From assembly GCF_001298265.1 (NCBI RefSeq), contig NZ_LGSZ01000019.1:1-64000 (forward strand): a DNA stretch of 64,000 nt, read 5' to 3'. The notes below the pieces were generated by a model, which did not search any database, was not told the DNA's origin, and saw only the letters and a program-made list of their open reading frames with translations. The position numbers and the translations under genes were made by a program. The DNA comes from Allobosea vaviloviae. Its GTDB lineage: Bacteria; Pseudomonadota; Alphaproteobacteria; Rhizobiales; Beijerinckiaceae. Positions 46,668 to 54,435 of the stretch are shown here, one piece after another. Each line of letters starts with the position of its first letter. Positions within the stretch are counted from its first letter, which is position 1.

Positions 46668-47654
46668 TCAGCCGACCTCCACCACCACTCTCCCCCGCAC
46701 CTTGCCATCGACGATCGCCCGGCCGGTCTCGATCACGTCGGCCAGGGGAATGGTGGTGGTCATTAGCGCGAGGCGCTCGCGGTCGAGGTCGCCAGCGAGC
46801 CTCGCCCAGGCCTCGAGGCGGCGCGGCTTCGGGCACATCACGGAATCGATGCCGAGCAGTGAGACGCCGCGCAGAATGAAGGGCGCGACCGAGGCCGGCA
46901 GGTCCATGCCCTGTGCGAGCCCGCAGGCCGCGACGGCGCCGCCATACTTCGTCATGGACAGAACATTGGCGAGGGTGTGGGAGCCGACGGCATCGATACC
47001 GGCGATCCAGCGCTCCTTGCCGAGCGGGCGACCCGGCGCGGAGAGTTCGGCGCGGTCGATGATCTCGCTCGCGCCCAGGCCCTTGAGATAGTCGGCCTCT
47101 TCCGGCCGGCCGGTCGAGGCGACGACGTGCCAGCCGGCCTTGGCCAGGAGCGCGACCGCGACGGAACCGACGCCGCCGGCCGCGCCCGTGACCACGACCG
47201 GCCCGTCGGCGGGCTTGAGGCCGTACTTTTCCAGCGCCAGCACGCAGAGCATCGCCGTGTAGCCGGCCGTGCCGATCGCCATGGCCTCGTCAGGGTTCAT
47301 GCCGGCCGGCAGCGGCACCAGCCAGTCGCCCTTCACACGGCTTTTCTGGGCATAGGCACCCAGATGCGTCTCGCCCGTGCCCCAGCCATTGAGGATGACG
47401 AGATCGCCCGGCTTGAAATCGGGATGCTGCGAGGTTTCGACGCGGCCTGCGAAATCGATGCCGGGGATCATCGGCCAGCGCCGGATCACCGGGGCCCGGC
47501 CGGTCAAAGCGAGCCCGTCCTTGTAGTTCACCGTCGAATGCGTGACGCGGACGGTGACGTCGCCCTCCATCAGCTCGCTCTCGGCGAACTCCGTGAAGGC
47601 GAGGTTGGGGCCGGTTTCGCCCTTGGTCGCGACGAGGGCCTTGAACGTGGACAT
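46668..47654 (-). CDS. MDR-family oxidoreductase, acrylyl-CoA reductase AcuI-like
   Basis: 328 residues from ATG behind AGGAG. Zinc-free medium-chain reductase: [48 protein letters not shown]-binding [19 protein letters not shown]. The length and these motifs fit AcuI/YhdH, which reduce acryloyl-CoA to propionyl-CoA and so detoxify acrylate. A DmdC-like dehydrogenase lies 2-4 kb away. Confidence 0.92.
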   Translation of the reverse strand: MSTFKALVATKGETGPNLAFTEFAESELMEGDVTVRVTHSTVNYKDGLALTGRAPVIRRWPMIPGIDFAGRVETSQHPDFKPGDLVILNGWGTGETHLGAYAQKSRVKGDWLVPLPAGMNPDEAMAIGTAGYTAMLCVLALEKYGLKPADGPVVVTGAAGGVGSVAVALLAKAGWHVVASTGRPEEADYLKGLGASEIIDRAELSAPGRPLGKERWIAGIDAVGSHTLANVLSMTKYGGAVAACGLAQGMDLPASVAPFILRGVSLLGIDSVMCPKPRRLEAWARLAGDLDRERLALMTTTIPLADVIETGRAIVDGKVRGRVVVEVG

Positions 47655-47747
47655 CGGCATCTCCTGCTGAACGGTCTTGCCCGCAGGAGATACGCAACCG
47701 CAGCCATGCGGCAACCCCGCGGCGGGTGCGTTTTTCGTCAGCCCGGT

Positions 47748-48992
47748 TCAGGCCGGCTGCGCCAGCGGCCGCCCGACCGGCTTCTCGACAATCGGCAGGT
47801 TGATCAGCGCGGACGCAATGCCGAGCGCGACCGAGAGCCACCAGACGATGATGTAGGAGCCTGACGCCTCATAGAGGATCCCGCCGAGCCAGACCCCGAG
47901 GAAACCGCCGACCTGATGCGAGAAGAAGGCGAAGCCATAGAGCATCGCCATGTATTTCGTGCCGAACATCAGCATGACCAGCGAGGAGGTCGGCGGAACC
48001 GTCGAGAGCCAGAACAGCCCGATGACGATGCCGAAGCAGATCGAGGTGACCGGGCTCGCCGGCAGCAGGATGAAGGCTGCGATCGCGACCGAGCGGCCGA
48101 GATAGATCCAGGCCAGCAGGTGGCGCTTGGGCATGCGTGTCGAGAGCCAGCCCGAGGACAGCGAGCCGACGGCGTTGGCGAGCCCGATGACGGCCAGCGT
48201 CCAGCCGCCGACCCAGGCCGGCAGCCCCATATCCTTGAGATAGGCCGGCATATGGACGGTGATGAAGGCGAGCTGGAAGCCGCAGGTGAAGAAGCCCAGC
48301 ACCAGGAAGACATAGCTCTTGTGCTTGAAGGCCTCGGCGAGCGCCTGCGCGATCGACTGGTTCGGCAGGTTGGCGGCGGACGCCTGGACCGTGCCGCCGA
48401 GCCTGCGCGTCGACAGGAAGATGGAGATCGGCAGGATCGGCAGCAGCGTCAGCGCGAACACCACCAGCGCCTGATTCCAGCCGATCTGCTCGATCAGGAT
48501 GTTGCCGATCGGCGGATAGAGGAACTGGCCGAAGGAGCCGGCCGCCGTGCCGGCGCCGAACGCCATCGGCCGCCAGGATTCGGGCAGGAGCTTGCCGAAG
48601 GCGGCGAGCACGAGGTTGAACGAACAGGCCGAGAGGCCGAAGCCGATCAGCACGCCGGCGCCGAGCTGGAGCTGCAGCGGCGTCGTCGCATAGGCCATCA
48701 CCACCAGCCCCGCGCCATAGAGCAGCGCGCCGACGCAGAACACCTTGACGATGCCGAAGCGGTCGGCGATGGCACCGGCGAAAGGCGCGCCGAGGCCCCA
48801 GAGCAGGTTCTGGATGGCGAGCGCCAGGCCGAAGGTGTCGCGGCCCCAGCCGAACTGCACCGTCATCGGAATCTGGAACAGGCCGGCGCTGGCACGCGGC
48901 CCGAACGTGATCAGCGCGATCAGGCAGCCCGCCGCGACGATGATCTCGGGAGCATGGCTGCGCCCCGGGGCGGCCTGCGGCGCGACACTCAT
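47748..48992 (-). CDS. MFS transporter
   Basis: 414 residues from ATG behind CCGGAGA, with about twelve transmembrane segments and the MFS motif-A-like loops GAIADRFGIVKVFCVG and GWLSTRMPKRHLLAW. Sequence resembles the oxalate/formate antiporter-like and monocarboxylate MFS group. Possible transport of a carboxylate is inference from that resemblance and the AcuI-like neighbour. Confidence 0.87.
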   Translation of the reverse strand: MSVAPQAAPGRSHAPEIIVAAGCLIALITFGPRASAGLFQIPMTVQFGWGRDTFGLALAIQNLLWGLGAPFAGAIADRFGIVKVFCVGALLYGAGLVVMAYATTPLQLQLGAGVLIGFGLSACSFNLVLAAFGKLLPESWRPMAFGAGTAAGSFGQFLYPPIGNILIEQIGWNQALVVFALTLLPILPISIFLSTRRLGGTVQASAANLPNQSIAQALAEAFKHKSYVFLVLGFFTCGFQLAFITVHMPAYLKDMGLPAWVGGWTLAVIGLANAVGSLSSGWLSTRMPKRHLLAWIYLGRSVAIAAFILLPASPVTSICFGIVIGLFWLSTVPPTSSLVMLMFGTKYMAMLYGFAFFSHQVGGFLGVWLGGILYEASGSYIIVWWLSVALGIASALINLPIVEKPVGRPLAQPA

Positions 48993-49126
48993 GACGAATC
49001 TCCGGAAGCTCGCGGGAACGTGTGGCTGCACGTTATCGCCGACGACGCGGCCGCGACAACGCGAATTCGTGGCATGGCGCATCACGCGCGTGCATGGGTG
49101 GGGCCGCACCGCCGCCCCCCCTCCCT

Positions 49127-49237
49127 CGTCATCCCGGGCGACCGAAGGGAGACCCGGGATCCATTCCGGAACCTTCCCCGGCTGCGTTCCGGAATGCATC
49201 CCGGATCGGCGCGGCTGACGCCGCTTGTCCGGGATGC
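49127..49237. repeat. Intergenic inverted-repeat block, family D
   Basis: CGTCATCCCGGGC and CCCGGGATCC arms, then ATTCCGGAAC/GTTCCGGAATG and further GTCCGGGATGCC; several nested palindromes in 110 bases. Core CATTCCGGAAT is shared with family B. No nuclease gene is next to it. Confidence 0.65.
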
Positions 49238-49402
49238 CCCGCCCAACGTCCGCACAGTGTGGTCCTCGACACTCAAACGGCGGGCGCTCATCGCTGCCCG
49301 CGTTAACCCGCGCTCAACCCTACTGGGGTGATAACGGAACCAGGCGAGAGCGCGCCGTTGCGCGCGGTCGCCGCCCCCAGTGTTTTGGACGGGTGAGCGG
49401 TT

Positions 49403-50701
49403 TTGAGTCATTTGCGTTTGCGCAGGCGTACGGGACGCAATCGGTCGGCCGGGCTGAAATGGGCCCTGGCGACCGTTGCGCCCTGGGCGCTCGCCGCCGG
49501 GATGCTGGTCTCGTTCACCGCCTCGGCCGGCCAGAATTTCAGCCCCGACACCCTGCCCTCGACATCGCTGTCGCGCTCCGAGCCCGGCCCGGCCTCGGAG
49601 CTCGAGGAAGGCCCCTCGATGCTGATCGCGGCGAGCGCCTTCCGCTTGCCCGGCCTGTCGCTGTCCTCGGCGATCCGGCAGGCGCATCTTTCCTTTGACG
49701 ATCCCGAGCGGCGCGTCGTCATCGATCCGCGCCAGCCGCGCGAGGAGCTGAAGCGCAGCGCGTCGGGCTTCCCCGAGGTCGATCGCACCGCCAAGGGCGA
49801 CGCGCTGCCGCGCCTGCGCCCCAGCATCTCGGCGAAGGCGCCGCGCGAGCTCGAACGCGTCGTCTTCGGCGACACCCAGCCCGGCCTGATCTCGGGCGGC
49901 TTCTCGCTTTCGGCGCTGCGCGAGGCGGAAGGCATCATCGGGCCGCCCGTCGGCTTCGAGCCCCATGCCGACGACCAGGGCCTGACCGACCCGGCCCTGT
50001 CCGATTCCTCACCCGACGCGCTGAAGCAGGCCGACGCCAAGGCGAACCCTTACGGAAACGTCCCGCGCACCATCGACGGCGCGACGCCCGGCGTGGCGTC
50101 GGCGAGCGTTCAAGGCTCGGCGACCCCGTCCGTCTCCTACAGCGTGACGACGCTGGTGCCGGCCGTGATCGCGCCCGCCGCACCCGAGCGGCCCGGCCTG
50201 ACCGCGCGCGCGCCGACCTCGCCCGAGCGCCGGGGCTCACTGACGGAGCCCGGCGCCCGCGAAATCTATACCGGGCTGATCGTGCCCGCCGACATGGCGC
50301 GCCAGCAGCGCTGCCTGGCGGAGGCGGTCTATTTCGAGGCGCGCTCGGAATCCGACGAAGGCCGCGCCGCGGTGGCGCAGGTCGTGCTCAACCGGGTCAA
50401 GAGCGGGCTTTACCCCGACAGCGTCTGCGGCGTGGTCTACCAGAACAGCAACCGCTACCTCGCCTGCCAGTTCACCTTCACCTGCGAGGGCAAGTCGCTG
50501 CGCATCACCGAGCCCGCCCCCTGGCGCGACGCGGTCCGCATCGCCCGCGAGGTCTATGAGGGCACGACCTACCTGCCCGACGTCGGCGCTTCCACCCATT
50601 ACCACGCGCAATATGTCCGGCCGTATTGGGCCAAGAAGCTCAAGAAGATGGACACGATCGGGCAGCATGTCTTCTACAAGCTGCGGCCGGGGCAGACGTG
50701 A
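49403..50701 (+). CDS. SleB-type cell wall hydrolase, membrane-anchored
   Basis: 432 residues if TTG at 49403 is used; no ATG or GTG is available before the membrane segment, which is WALATVAPWALAAGMLVSFT at about residues 20-42. A long, low-complexity linker (about residues 45-305) leads to the Hydrolase_2 domain: CLAEAVYFEARSESDEGRAA, VAQVVLNRVKSGLYPDSVCG, CQFTFTCEG and THYHAQYVRPYWAKKL. The Glu residues in YFEARSE suit a lytic amidase/glycosidase on peptidoglycan. Confidence 0.9.
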   Translation: MSHLRLRRRTGRNRSAGLKWALATVAPWALAAGMLVSFTASAGQNFSPDTLPSTSLSRSEPGPASELEEGPSMLIAASAFRLPGLSLSSAIRQAHLSFDDPERRVVIDPRQPREELKRSASGFPEVDRTAKGDALPRLRPSISAKAPRELERVVFGDTQPGLISGGFSLSALREAEGIIGPPVGFEPHADDQGLTDPALSDSSPDALKQADAKANPYGNVPRTIDGATPGVASASVQGSATPSVSYSVTTLVPAVIAPAAPERPGLTARAPTSPERRGSLTEPGAREIYTGLIVPADMARQQRCLAEAVYFEARSESDEGRAAVAQVVLNRVKSGLYPDSVCGVVYQNSNRYLACQFTFTCEGKSLRITEPAPWRDAVRIAREVYEGTTYLPDVGASTHYHAQYVRPYWAKKLKKMDTIGQHVFYKLRPGQT

Positions 50702-50974
50702 GGGGTGGTGGACAGCGAACTTTCAGATGGCAACGAGCGAACCATCACATGGACCTGCCATTGCGCTTTTCCTCCAGGGCGCAATCCCGGACACCTCGGT
50801 CCCAGGGCGCCGCGTGGCCCCACCGCGCCGCACGACGTAAGACCTGCCGAGGCTCTAATCGCTGCTGAATGACAAACCAGTGGCAGGCCAGCGGGCCTGA
50901 GCATGCGACGGGGATGTTCTTTCCGGTCGCTGCAGCGCGGCTGGCGGCCTTGGTCAGGGTCCCAGATAATCCGT
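50702..50974. other. Intergenic region, no gene seen
   Basis: 273 bases between SleB and the CZB gene stop. No conserved coding potential or strong hairpin seen. Confidence 0.4.
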
Positions 50975-51346
50975 TCAATTCCCGATTGTGCCTGCTGCTT
51001 TGGATTGGTTCCGAAGGCTCAGAAGGGCTTCGACCACTTCCATGGACCGCTCGCCGAAGGGGCTGGCGGCAGCGAAAGTGACAGCGTCATCGACCCGCTC
51101 TCCGGCATCGGCGCGCGAGATGATGTCTGCAGCCGCAAGATGAAACTGGGCATGGGCCAATTGAAGTTTAGAGAAGGCTGGCAATCCTGCATGGGAACGG
51201 CCATGCCCCCGGATCCAGCATCCAAGCTCGCAGACGTCGTCTCTAGCGACCTCTGTCGCGCTTATCGATCGATCGGGATTGCGAATGTAGTTCCTGAGGT
51301 GCGTTTTCCAGTTGGAGTGCGCCCGAATAGCATCATCATAGTCCAT
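50975..51346 (-). CDS. Stand-alone CZB (chemoreceptor zinc-binding) domain protein
   Basis: 123 residues. Matches the CZB pattern: AIRAHSNWKTHLRNYI (first His), CELGCWIRGHG (Cys-containing motif), a later His, and LAHAQFHLAAADI with two His. Four-helix domain binding zinc, usually at the C-terminus of chemoreceptors or diguanylate cyclases; here without a partner domain. A GGAGG lies a little far (about 14 bases) from the ATG. No chemotaxis gene is nearby. Confidence 0.78.
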   Translation of the reverse strand: MDYDDAIRAHSNWKTHLRNYIRNPDRSISATEVARDDVCELGCWIRGHGRSHAGLPAFSKLQLAHAQFHLAAADIISRADAGERVDDAVTFAAASPFGERSMEVVEALLSLRNQSKAAGTIGN

Positions 51347-52110
51347 CGCCGCGCCTCAACCTCCGGATGATGCTCAGACTCAGCGTGTGTTCTTGATCCA
51401 AGATCAGTCTTTCGTAACATTTTCCGTAGCGGCATGTCCAATAAAGCGATCGCCTCCGTGTGATCGCGGGCGAGCAATGGTTACCAATCTGGGCGCGCCC
51501 AAACGAAGCGGCATGAAAGACCCAAGTAAAATGCGGCCCGCCGCTCAGCCGCAACGGCCTCGCATCGCGGCTCTTAGCATGCCGGCGGCTACGATTGGCA
51601 TCAGGTCGCCCCTTCAGGGCAAAGCTCCAAGGGAGAGCCGATTCCGCATCCCATCTCGGAAAACGGGCCAAAGGCTTTGGCGAGACGTTTTGTGCTTCTT
51701 TTTCAACGCTTTGCGCAGAGTGGGATGCTCGCGTCCGGCACTGGCGTAAATCGTCCCATTTGATGCGGGCCTGCGAATTGGATTTTAACGCCTTAGCGGC
51801 AGGCACATGCCGGAAGCTCTCCCATCAGCGCTCAGGCATGGATCCCGGATAGGCGCCGCCTCGCGGCCTGTTCGGGATGACAGCGCAGTTGGGACGGGAC
51901 GGAGGTATCCCGAAAGCCACCCAAAATCGCTCGCATTTGACCCTTCGGCTTCACGCAACGTCAAACTGCATGAATCCCCGGCTCGCGCTCGACTTGGTTA
52001 ATTTTACCTTGTTTTGGCGTTTACCTTGCGTTCATCACTGTTTCCCGGCTTTCTCCGGTCAACGAGCGGCGCACGGCGTCGCCACAGGTTGGCGGGACAG
52101 GTTCTCTTAC
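51347..52110. other. Long non-coding stretch
   Basis: 764 bases without a gene I can support. Short open frames exist on both strands but lack family motifs, ribosome binding sites and the expected codon bias. A palindrome lies at 51836-51881. Base use here is less GC-biased than in flanking genes, so decayed sequence is possible. Confidence 0.4.
51836..51881. repeat. Small intergenic palindrome
   Basis: ATGGATCCCGGAT ... GTTCGGGATGAC with a GCCGCCTCGCGGC stem between. Core resembles the GGATCC/CGGGAT elements at 49127. Confidence 0.5.
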
Positions 52111-52731
52111 ATGATCAGCAAGGTTCTCACCGTTTCGGCACTTACGGCCTCGGCCTTCTCGGCCGCGCTGCTGCTCTCGACAGTCGCCCAGGCTGGAGGT
52201 TGCTACGGCTCGTCCTGTCGCCCGGCCCCCTGCCGGGGCTCGGCCTGCTACAATCTGGTCCAGACCCCGCCGGTCTATGACACCATCGCCGAGACGCAGC
52301 TGGTGCGGAAGGCGCAGACGCAGCGCCGCGTCGTCCCGGCGCAGTACGACTACGTCACCGAGAACGTGATGATCCAGCCGGCCCGGCAGATCCCGCATCA
52401 TATCCCGGCGCAGTATTCGAGCGTCTCCGAGAAGGTGCTGATCTCGCCCGGCGGCAAGCGCTGGGAGGTCACCACCGACGCCTATGGCCGCACCCCCGGC
52501 TGCTGGGTCTATGACAAGCCGCAATACGGCATCCGCCAGCGCACCGTCGAGGTGTCGCCGGCCACCGTCGAATACGAGACCATCCCCGCCGTCTACACGC
52601 AAAAGCAGCGCAAGGTGATGGTGCGGCCGACGCAGGTACTGAGCCAGACGATTCCCGCCGTCTACGAAACCCGCCATCGCCAGGTGCTGGTGAGCCCCGG
52701 CTCGCAGCAGTGGCAGAAGGCCGGCTACTGA
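52111..52731 (+). CDS. Secreted protein with internal VPAxY repeats
   Basis: 206 residues from the ATG (MISKVLTVSALTASAFSAAL), a signal peptide with cleavage after AQA near residue 28. The mature N-terminus is Cys-rich (GGCYGSSCRPAPCRGSAC). Four or more degenerate repeats follow, built around PAQYDYVTENVMIQPA, PAQYSSVSEKVLISPG, PAVYTQKQRKVMVRPT and PAVYETRHRQVLVSPG. Likely a periplasmic or surface structural protein. Family not identified; a terminator follows. Confidence 0.85.
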   Translation: MISKVLTVSALTASAFSAALLLSTVAQAGGCYGSSCRPAPCRGSACYNLVQTPPVYDTIAETQLVRKAQTQRRVVPAQYDYVTENVMIQPARQIPHHIPAQYSSVSEKVLISPGGKRWEVTTDAYGRTPGCWVYDKPQYGIRQRTVEVSPATVEYETIPAVYTQKQRKVMVRPTQVLSQTIPAVYETRHRQVLVSPGSQQWQKAGY

Positions 52732-52783
52732 GTTTTTCAACCCTACGTTTACATGCAGACCCTTTGACTACGGAAAAGACCAC

Positions 52784-52814
52784 TCAAACCCCGGCTCCGG
52801 CCGGGGTTTTTTTA
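52784..52814 (+). terminator. Rho-independent terminator of the repeat-protein gene
   Basis: AACCCCGG-CTCCGG-CCGGGGTT stem followed by TTTTTTT, about 53 bases after the stop of the gene at 52111. The clearest terminator in the window. Confidence 0.85.
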
Positions 52815-52887
52815 TGGGGTTCAGGACTGCAGCCAGAGACGCGATGAAGACGGCGTATTGTTTTCAACGACAAGCCTCGCCTTGCCG

Positions 52888-52991
52888 CGTCATTCCGGGC
52901 GCAGCGGAGCGGAGCTCCGGAATCCATCATAGAGCCCATTCCGGCGACGGATGCGCTTGACGATGGATTCGAGGGCAAGCCCGGAATGACG
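52888..52991. repeat. Long inverted repeat, family B, solo copy
   Basis: Outer arms CGTCATTCCGGGC and GCCCGGAATGACG are perfect over 13 bp; inner GAATCCATC and GATGGATTC arms are also paired. Same architecture as the two blocks at 10788 and 11244, without a nuclease gene. Confidence 0.8.
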
Positions 52992-53056
52992 GCCGTGTTT
53001 GGGAGAAGGTCGTCCTGAATCCGGGGGGCGATATCGAGCGTGCGTGTCGCCTTGGA

Positions 53057-53512
53057 CTAGCGCCGATAGCGGCCGTTGCTGACCACAACGCCCTGGCTGG
53101 CCACGCCGTCATTACAGGGGCCGCCGACCGCGATCGGAGCCATGCCAAAGGCAGCGTAGTCGAACGACGTGCCGGCACGCGGACCGCTCCGGAAGCGGCA
53201 AACGGTGCTCACTTCGCGGCGGGGCTCGGGCCGATAGTCGCCACGGTCCCGGTTACGGTCGTCGCCATAGTCGGGGCGCCGCTCCGTCCGTCTGTCCGAC
53301 CGGCGGTCGAAACGCTCGTCTTCGCGTCGATCAAAGCCACCGCTCCTGCGGCGCTGAACGCATTCGCCAGTTTCACGTACAGCGACAGTTCCGGGAGGGC
53401 AGCTTGAGCGCTCTCCGGGGTAGCGCTGCTGCGCGTCGGCTGAATTCAGATCGCCAAAAATGAAGAGTGACATGAAGGCGAGTAGTGCAGATTTAAGTCG
53501 AACCCCAGCCAT
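53057..53512 (-). CDS. Secreted basic hypothetical protein
   Basis: 151 residues. Signal peptide (LKSALLAFMSLFIFGDLNSADA), then a Cys-containing segment CPPGTVAVRETGECVQRR, an Arg/Asp-rich low-complexity stretch and a C-terminal domain CRFRSGPRAGTSFDYAAFG ... VGGPCNDGVASQGVVV. Family not recognised. The only purine-rich element before the ATG is a run of 12 G, 9 bases upstream. Confidence 0.8.
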   Translation of the reverse strand: MAGVRLKSALLAFMSLFIFGDLNSADAQQRYPGERSSCPPGTVAVRETGECVQRRRSGGFDRREDERFDRRSDRRTERRPDYGDDRNRDRGDYRPEPRREVSTVCRFRSGPRAGTSFDYAAFGMAPIAVGGPCNDGVASQGVVVSNGRYRR

Positions 53513-53800
53513 CGTTCCGTTCCCCCCCCCCCCGGATGCTTCCCTAAGGTCATGACAATTTCATTTCCGTCTTGCTTTAGCAAGGACGCCACCGAAAGGG
53601 TTCATGGCGCAGAGGACGGTCATGCTGAGGCTCGCCGCGCGGACATCGGCCATGGCGCCGCGCCATGGCGGTCGAGGCCCAAGTGTTCTCGATGAAGACG
53701 GGGCGCTCGAGGTTTCGATCGGGCCGGCATTCTTAAGCGTGATCTCGTGGCGGTCCCAGAACCGTCGGAGCCCAGTGATTCCGTCAGCTCGAAACCCGCC
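53513..53800. other. Intergenic region with G/C homopolymer
   Basis: 288 bases between two minus-strand genes. A run of 12 C (12 G on the gene strand) at 53522-53533 lies just upstream of the secreted-protein start. I see no other gene. Confidence 0.5.
53522..53533. repeat. Poly-C tract (poly-G on minus strand)
   Basis: Twelve consecutive C. On the minus strand it forms G12 9 bases before the start of the secreted protein gene, where it could act as ribosome binding site and vary in length by slippage. It could also be an assembly artefact. Confidence 0.6.
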
Positions 53801-54070
53801 CTACGCCAGCCCGCCCATCAGCAGCGCGAGCACGCCGACGCCGATGAGGAAGGCGAGCATGCGGGCGGGCATGCCGATCAGGCTGCCGGGCGTGCGCCCG
53901 AGCGCCAAGCCGGCCGCGATCTCCGAGAGACCAAGGCCCAGCAGCACGAGGATGAAGGGCGGGAAGGTGGCCGAGGGCGCGATCCAGCCTGCCTTGAAGA
54001 CGGCTGAGACGATCGCGCCGAGCGCGGCGCCAAACGCGACGAAAACCAGCTCGGCGCGCGTGAACCGCAT
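53801..54070 (-). CDS. Small membrane protein, three helices
   Basis: 89 residues with three hydrophobic segments (LVFVAFGAALGAIVSAVFKA, FPPFILVLLGLGLSEIAAG, MPARMLAFLIGVGVLALLMG). Family not recognised. It is 8 bases downstream of infA and probably in the same transcript. Confidence 0.75.
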   Translation of the reverse strand: MRFTRAELVFVAFGAALGAIVSAVFKAGWIAPSATFPPFILVLLGLGLSEIAAGLALGRTPGSLIGMPARMLAFLIGVGVLALLMGGLA

Positions 54071-54078
54071 GATGGCGC

Positions 54079-54351
54079 TCAGCGCCGACGGAAGTTCTGG
54101 TTGCGCGGCGGGCCGCCCGGAGCGGGGCCGGCGGTCTTCTGGCGGAAGTTGATGCGGCCGCGATCGAGATCGTAGGGCGACATCTCCACGACGACGCGGT
54201 CGCCGGCGATGGTGCGGATCCGGTTCTTCTTCATCTTGCCGGCCGCATAGGCCAGGATCACGTGGTCGTTGTCGAGCTTCACCCGATAATTGCCGTCCGG
54301 CAGCACTTCGACCACCGTGCCGTCAAATTCGAGCAGTTCTTCTTTAGCCAT
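54079..54351 (-). CDS. infA: Translation initiation factor IF-1
   Basis: 90 residues. The OB-fold core [40 protein letters not shown] and [20 protein letters not shown] matches IF-1. A short basic Gly/Pro-rich tail ([17 protein letters not shown]) extends beyond the 72-residue core, as in many alphaproteobacteria. Confidence 0.97.
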   Translation of the reverse strand: MAKEELLEFDGTVVEVLPDGNYRVKLDNDHVILAYAAGKMKKNRIRTIAGDRVVVEMSPYDLDRGRINFRQKTAGPAPGGPPRNQNFRRR

Positions 54352-54435
54352 TCTGTCGTCCTTCGTGTGCCCTGGGGCGCTGGGAACGGGCCGACCCGAA
54401 GGATCGACGCCGCCCCGTTGTCAGCTTGTCGCGCG

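Larger units (their letters stand above)
52732..53056. other. Intergenic region with terminator and repeat block
   Basis: 325 bases between the secreted repeat protein and the minus-strand secreted protein. Contains the terminator at 52784-52814 and the family B inverted repeat at 52888-52991; no gene. Confidence 0.55.

Noticed and set aside
51387..51749. A 120-codon frame in the long non-coding stretch
   Set aside because: No ribosome binding site, no recognised family and a composition unlike neighbouring proteins.
53604..54152. A 182-codon plus-strand frame opposite the three-helix membrane gene and infA
   Set aside because: It overlaps infA and a coherent membrane protein on the other strand; Ser/Arg/Pro-rich shadow composition.
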